Part shown: piece after piece, positions 61,774-64,000 of the stretch
Layout of the letters: the number at the start of each line of letters is the position of its first letter
Numbering within the stretch: the first letter of the stretch is position 1
Origin: Burkholderia ubonensis
GTDB lineage: Bacteria > Pseudomonadota > Gammaproteobacteria > Burkholderiales > Burkholderiaceae
Direction of reading: 5' to 3'
NCBI RefSeq assembly: GCF_001718695.1
Contig: NZ_CP013421.1
Coordinates: 930,001 to 994,000, forward strand
DNA length: 64,000 nucleotides
Notes under the pieces: generated by a model
Told to the model about the DNA's origin: nothing
The model's database searches: none
What the model saw: only the letters and a program-made list of their open reading frames with translations
Program-made: the position numbers and the translations under genes

Positions 61774-63272
61774 AAATCCTGATCGCCCGGATGAACCACG
61801 AGACGAATACGTTCTCGCCGGTGCCGACGCCGCTCGCCGCGTTCGGCCGCAACGGCCCCGACTGGGGCGACGACGCGTATCGCGCGAACCGCGGGATGCG
61901 CACGGCGATGGCCGCGTTCATCGACGCGGCCGAGCGCGCCGGCGCGCAGATCGTCACGCCGGTGTCGGCGGCGGCGAACCCGAGCGGGCCGGTCGCGGCC
62001 GACGCTTATGCGGCGATCTGCGACGCGATCGTCGCCGCGGCGCCCGGTTGCGACGCGGTGATGCTCGATCTGCACGGCGCGATGGTCGCCGAGCAGAGCG
62101 CGGACGGCGAAGGCGACCTGCTCGCGCGCGTGCGCGCCGTGCTGCCCGCCGCGCCGATCGCGGTCGCGCTCGACCTGCACGCGAACGTCACGCAGAAGAT
62201 GATCGACCACGCGGACGTGATCGTCAGTTTCAAGACCTATCCGCACGTCGACATGTACGAAACCGGCGAGCACGCGGCGCGTTTGCTGCTCGATCGACTG
62301 CATGGCCGTGCGCGGCCGGTGCTCGCGTGGCGGCAGCCGCCGCTGCTGACGTCGACGCTGCGCAGCGCGAGCGCCGAAGGCGCGATGCGGCGCGCGCTCG
62401 AAGCCGCGCGCGCGGCCGAGGCGGACGGGATGCTCGCGGTGTCGGTGCTGGCGGGCTTCTCGCTCGCGGACATCCCCGCGCCGTGCGTGAGCGTCGTCGT
62501 GGTCGGCGACGGCGATCGCGCGGCGGCCGACGCGGTGGCCGAACGCATTGCGCGGCAGATCTGGGACGCGCGCGACGCGTTCGTGTATCGCAGCGCGCCG
62601 CTCGCCGAATCGGTCGCGCAGGCCGCGGCGCTCGCGCGCGGCGCAGACCGGCCGGTGCTGATGCTCGATCACGGCGACAACTGCATGTCGGGCGGCCCGT
62701 GCGACACGATGGACCTGCTGGAGGCCGCGCTCGCGCAAGGGCTCGACGGGATCGTCAGCGGGCCGCTGTGCGACCCCGACGCGGTCGCCGCGCTGATCGA
62801 TGCGGGCGTCGGCGCGACCGTCACGCTGCCGATCGGCAACCGGATGCCGTCGCATGGCGGCGCGCGGCGCACGCCGTTTCGCGCGACCGGCGTCGTGCGC
62901 GCGATCACCGACGGCGAATACGTGATCACCGGGCCGACCTATACGGGCCAGCGCGCCTACATGGGCCGCGCCGCCGTGCTCGATATCGGCGTCGCGACGC
63001 TGGTGGTGACCGAGCGCACGCACGAGCCGTGGGATCTCGGCGTGTTCGAGAGCGTCGGCATCGATCCGCGCCGGGCACGCTTTCTGCTGCTGAAGTCGCG
63101 CATGTATTGCCGGCCGGTGTTCGTGCCGATCGCGGCCGCGCTCGTCGAATGCGACAGCCGCGGCCTGACCGGGTCGGACTACGCGCTGTTCCGCTACGAG
63201 CGGCTCGCGCGGCCCGTGTATCCGCTCGATGCCGTCGACCGGTGGGACGGCGCGGGGCCGCGCAGCGCGTGA
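61770..63272 (+). CDS. M81-family metallopeptidase, MlrC-like
   Basis: A 500-residue protein with the two MlrC domains. The N-terminal DUF1485 part begins KILIARMNHETNTFSPVPTPLAAF and has CDAVMLDLHGAMVAE, ALDLHANVT and the metal-site stretch TYPHVDMYETGEHAARLL. The C-terminal part has VLMLDHGDNCMSGGPCDT and ends with KSRMYCRPVFVPIA. MlrC acts on the linear products of microcystin breakdown; most relatives, including those beside Liv transporters as here, have no known substrate. It is coupled to the M20 gene by an ATGA overlap (61770-61773). Confidence 0.88.
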   Translation: MKILIARMNHETNTFSPVPTPLAAFGRNGPDWGDDAYRANRGMRTAMAAFIDAAERAGAQIVTPVSAAANPSGPVAADAYAAICDAIVAAAPGCDAVMLDLHGAMVAEQSADGEGDLLARVRAVLPAAPIAVALDLHANVTQKMIDHADVIVSFKTYPHVDMYETGEHAARLLLDRLHGRARPVLAWRQPPLLTSTLRSASAEGAMRRALEAARAAEADGMLAVSVLAGFSLADIPAPCVSVVVVGDGDRAAADAVAERIARQIWDARDAFVYRSAPLAESVAQAAALARGADRPVLMLDHGDNCMSGGPCDTMDLLEAALAQGLDGIVSGPLCDPDAVAALIDAGVGATVTLPIGNRMPSHGGARRTPFRATGVVRAITDGEYVITGPTYTGQRAYMGRAAVLDIGVATLVVTERTHEPWDLGVFESVGIDPRRARFLLLKSRMYCRPVFVPIAAALVECDSRGLTGSDYALFRYERLARPVYPLDAVDRWDGAGPRSA

Positions 63273-63387
63273 GCAACCGGCGTGCACGGCGGCGCGCGCC
63301 TTCATGCATCATGCGATTGCACCGGCCCCTCGAGCAGCTGGGTCGCGCGCATCCTTGCGTCCGCAACCGACCGGAGAACCGAACGCC

Positions 63388-64000
63388 ATGCATTCGAAAC
63401 GCTTCCCCCTTCGTCGCGCCCGCCTGCTCGCCGCGCTGACGCTCGCCACGACCGCCGTCGCCGCGCATGCGGCCGACTGGATCGTGTCGGCCAACGACGG
63501 CAAGTATCAGCGGGTCGAGGGCCGCGACACCTATCTGGCGGCGCCGCCGACCGACACGCTGACGCTGCTCGACGCCGGCGCGTTCCCGCCGAAGGTGGCG
63601 CTGCAGGTCGATGTCGAGAACGGCATCCAGGGGCCGCCGCAGGCGGTGGCGGTCACGCCCGACGCGAGCGTCGCGCTCGTCGCCGCGCCGACCCGCTACG
63701 ACCAGGCCGGGAAGCGGCTCGTCTTCGATACGTTCCTGCAGGTCGTGGATCTCAAGGCGTCGCCGCCAGCCGTCACGCGCATCGAGCTCGGCGCGCATCC
63801 GCAGGGCATCGCGATCGACCGCTCGGGCCGGCTCGCGTTCGTCACGGACGTCGACGGCGGCGTGTCGGTGCTGCATATCGACGGCGCGCGCGTGACGCTC
63901 GACGGCAGCCTGAAGATCGGCAAGAAGCGGCTCGCCGGCGTCAGCTTCACGCACGACGGCGCGCACGCGCTCGTCGCGCTGCGCGACGAGCAGGGCGTCG
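63388..64000 (+). CDS. Secreted YVTN beta-propeller protein, 3' end cut by window edge
   Basis: At least 204 codons are visible and the frame is open at the right edge. The protein starts MHSKRFPLRRARLLAALTLA, a signal peptide cleaved near AHAADW (about residue 30). Beta-propeller blades with YVTN-like repeats follow (QAVAVTPDASVALVAAPTRY; QGIAIDRSGRLAFVTDVDGGVSVLHIDG; LAGVSFTHDGAHALVAL), about one per 45-50 residues. Such proteins sit in the periplasm or on the surface, some beside metal-dependent or quinoprotein enzymes. It begins 115 bases after the M81 gene on the same strand and may or may not belong to that operon. Confidence 0.85.
   Translation, partial: MHSKRFPLRRARLLAALTLATTAVAAHAADWIVSANDGKYQRVEGRDTYLAAPPTDTLTLLDAGAFPPKVALQVDVENGIQGPPQAVAVTPDASVALVAAPTRYDQAGKRLVFDTFLQVVDLKASPPAVTRIELGAHPQGIAIDRSGRLAFVTDVDGGVSVLHIDGARVTLDGSLKIGKKRLAGVSFTHDGAHALVALRDEQGV

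Overview
The window is GC-rich throughout (roughly two thirds G+C by eye). It is dense with LysR regulators, ABC, MFS and DMT transporters, PLP enzymes and small H-NS-like proteins. It has the look of a Burkholderia chromosome, most likely the B. cepacia complex, on an accessory-rich replicon. That assignment is inference from gene style and order; no rRNA, tRNA or other marker gene is present. I count 56 protein genes, two of them cut by the window edges, and one self-splicing intron.

Left part (1-21 kb). A minus-strand operon encodes a MarR regulator and a tripartite aromatic-acid/fusaric-acid type efflux system (FUSC permease, DUF1656, HlyD adaptor, outer-membrane lipoprotein). It is divergent from an ectoine/hydroxyectoine catabolic cluster, enuR-eutB-eutC-doeA-doeB-doeX-doeC-doeD (5.6-14.9 kb), which ends in a strong terminator. 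The cluster has no eutA and no dedicated ectoine ABC or TRAP importer. A chemoreceptor gene and a convergent ProP-like MHS transporter lie immediately downstream and are candidates for sensing and uptake. A fused dihydroxyacetone kinase follows.

Middle (21-47 kb). This part holds a LysR/YdiJ-type D-2-hydroxy-acid dehydrogenase pair, a LysE exporter with a divergent LysR, an orphan Liv-type binding protein with a small HTH gene, and an EamA exporter with a divergent LysR. Two unrecognised genes and an ABC multidrug exporter follow. Next is a TetR-Ohr-esterase group marked by three matching TATCTA-N4-TAGATA operators, then lrgAB. A group IIC intron with its reverse transcriptase (38982-40823) sits directly behind the terminator of a small secreted protein gene. 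It is followed by a degenerate 7-bp repeat array, pirin and wrbA with a divergent LysR, an LprI-like protein, DoxX and an RmlD-like SDR.

Right part (47-64 kb). An H-NS-like protein and an MFS transporter precede an AraC-controlled operon of amino-acid permease, class III aminotransferase and aldehyde dehydrogenase. A FadR-type regulator is divergent from a seven-gene operon: a complete Liv-type ABC importer (binding protein, LivH, LivM, LivG, LivF), an M20 amidohydrolase and an M81/MlrC-like metallopeptidase. The shared promoter carries a 40-bp palindrome. The substrate of this import-and-hydrolysis system is not known and is, with the ectoine cluster, the main biological interest of the window. 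A YVTN beta-propeller gene runs off the right edge.
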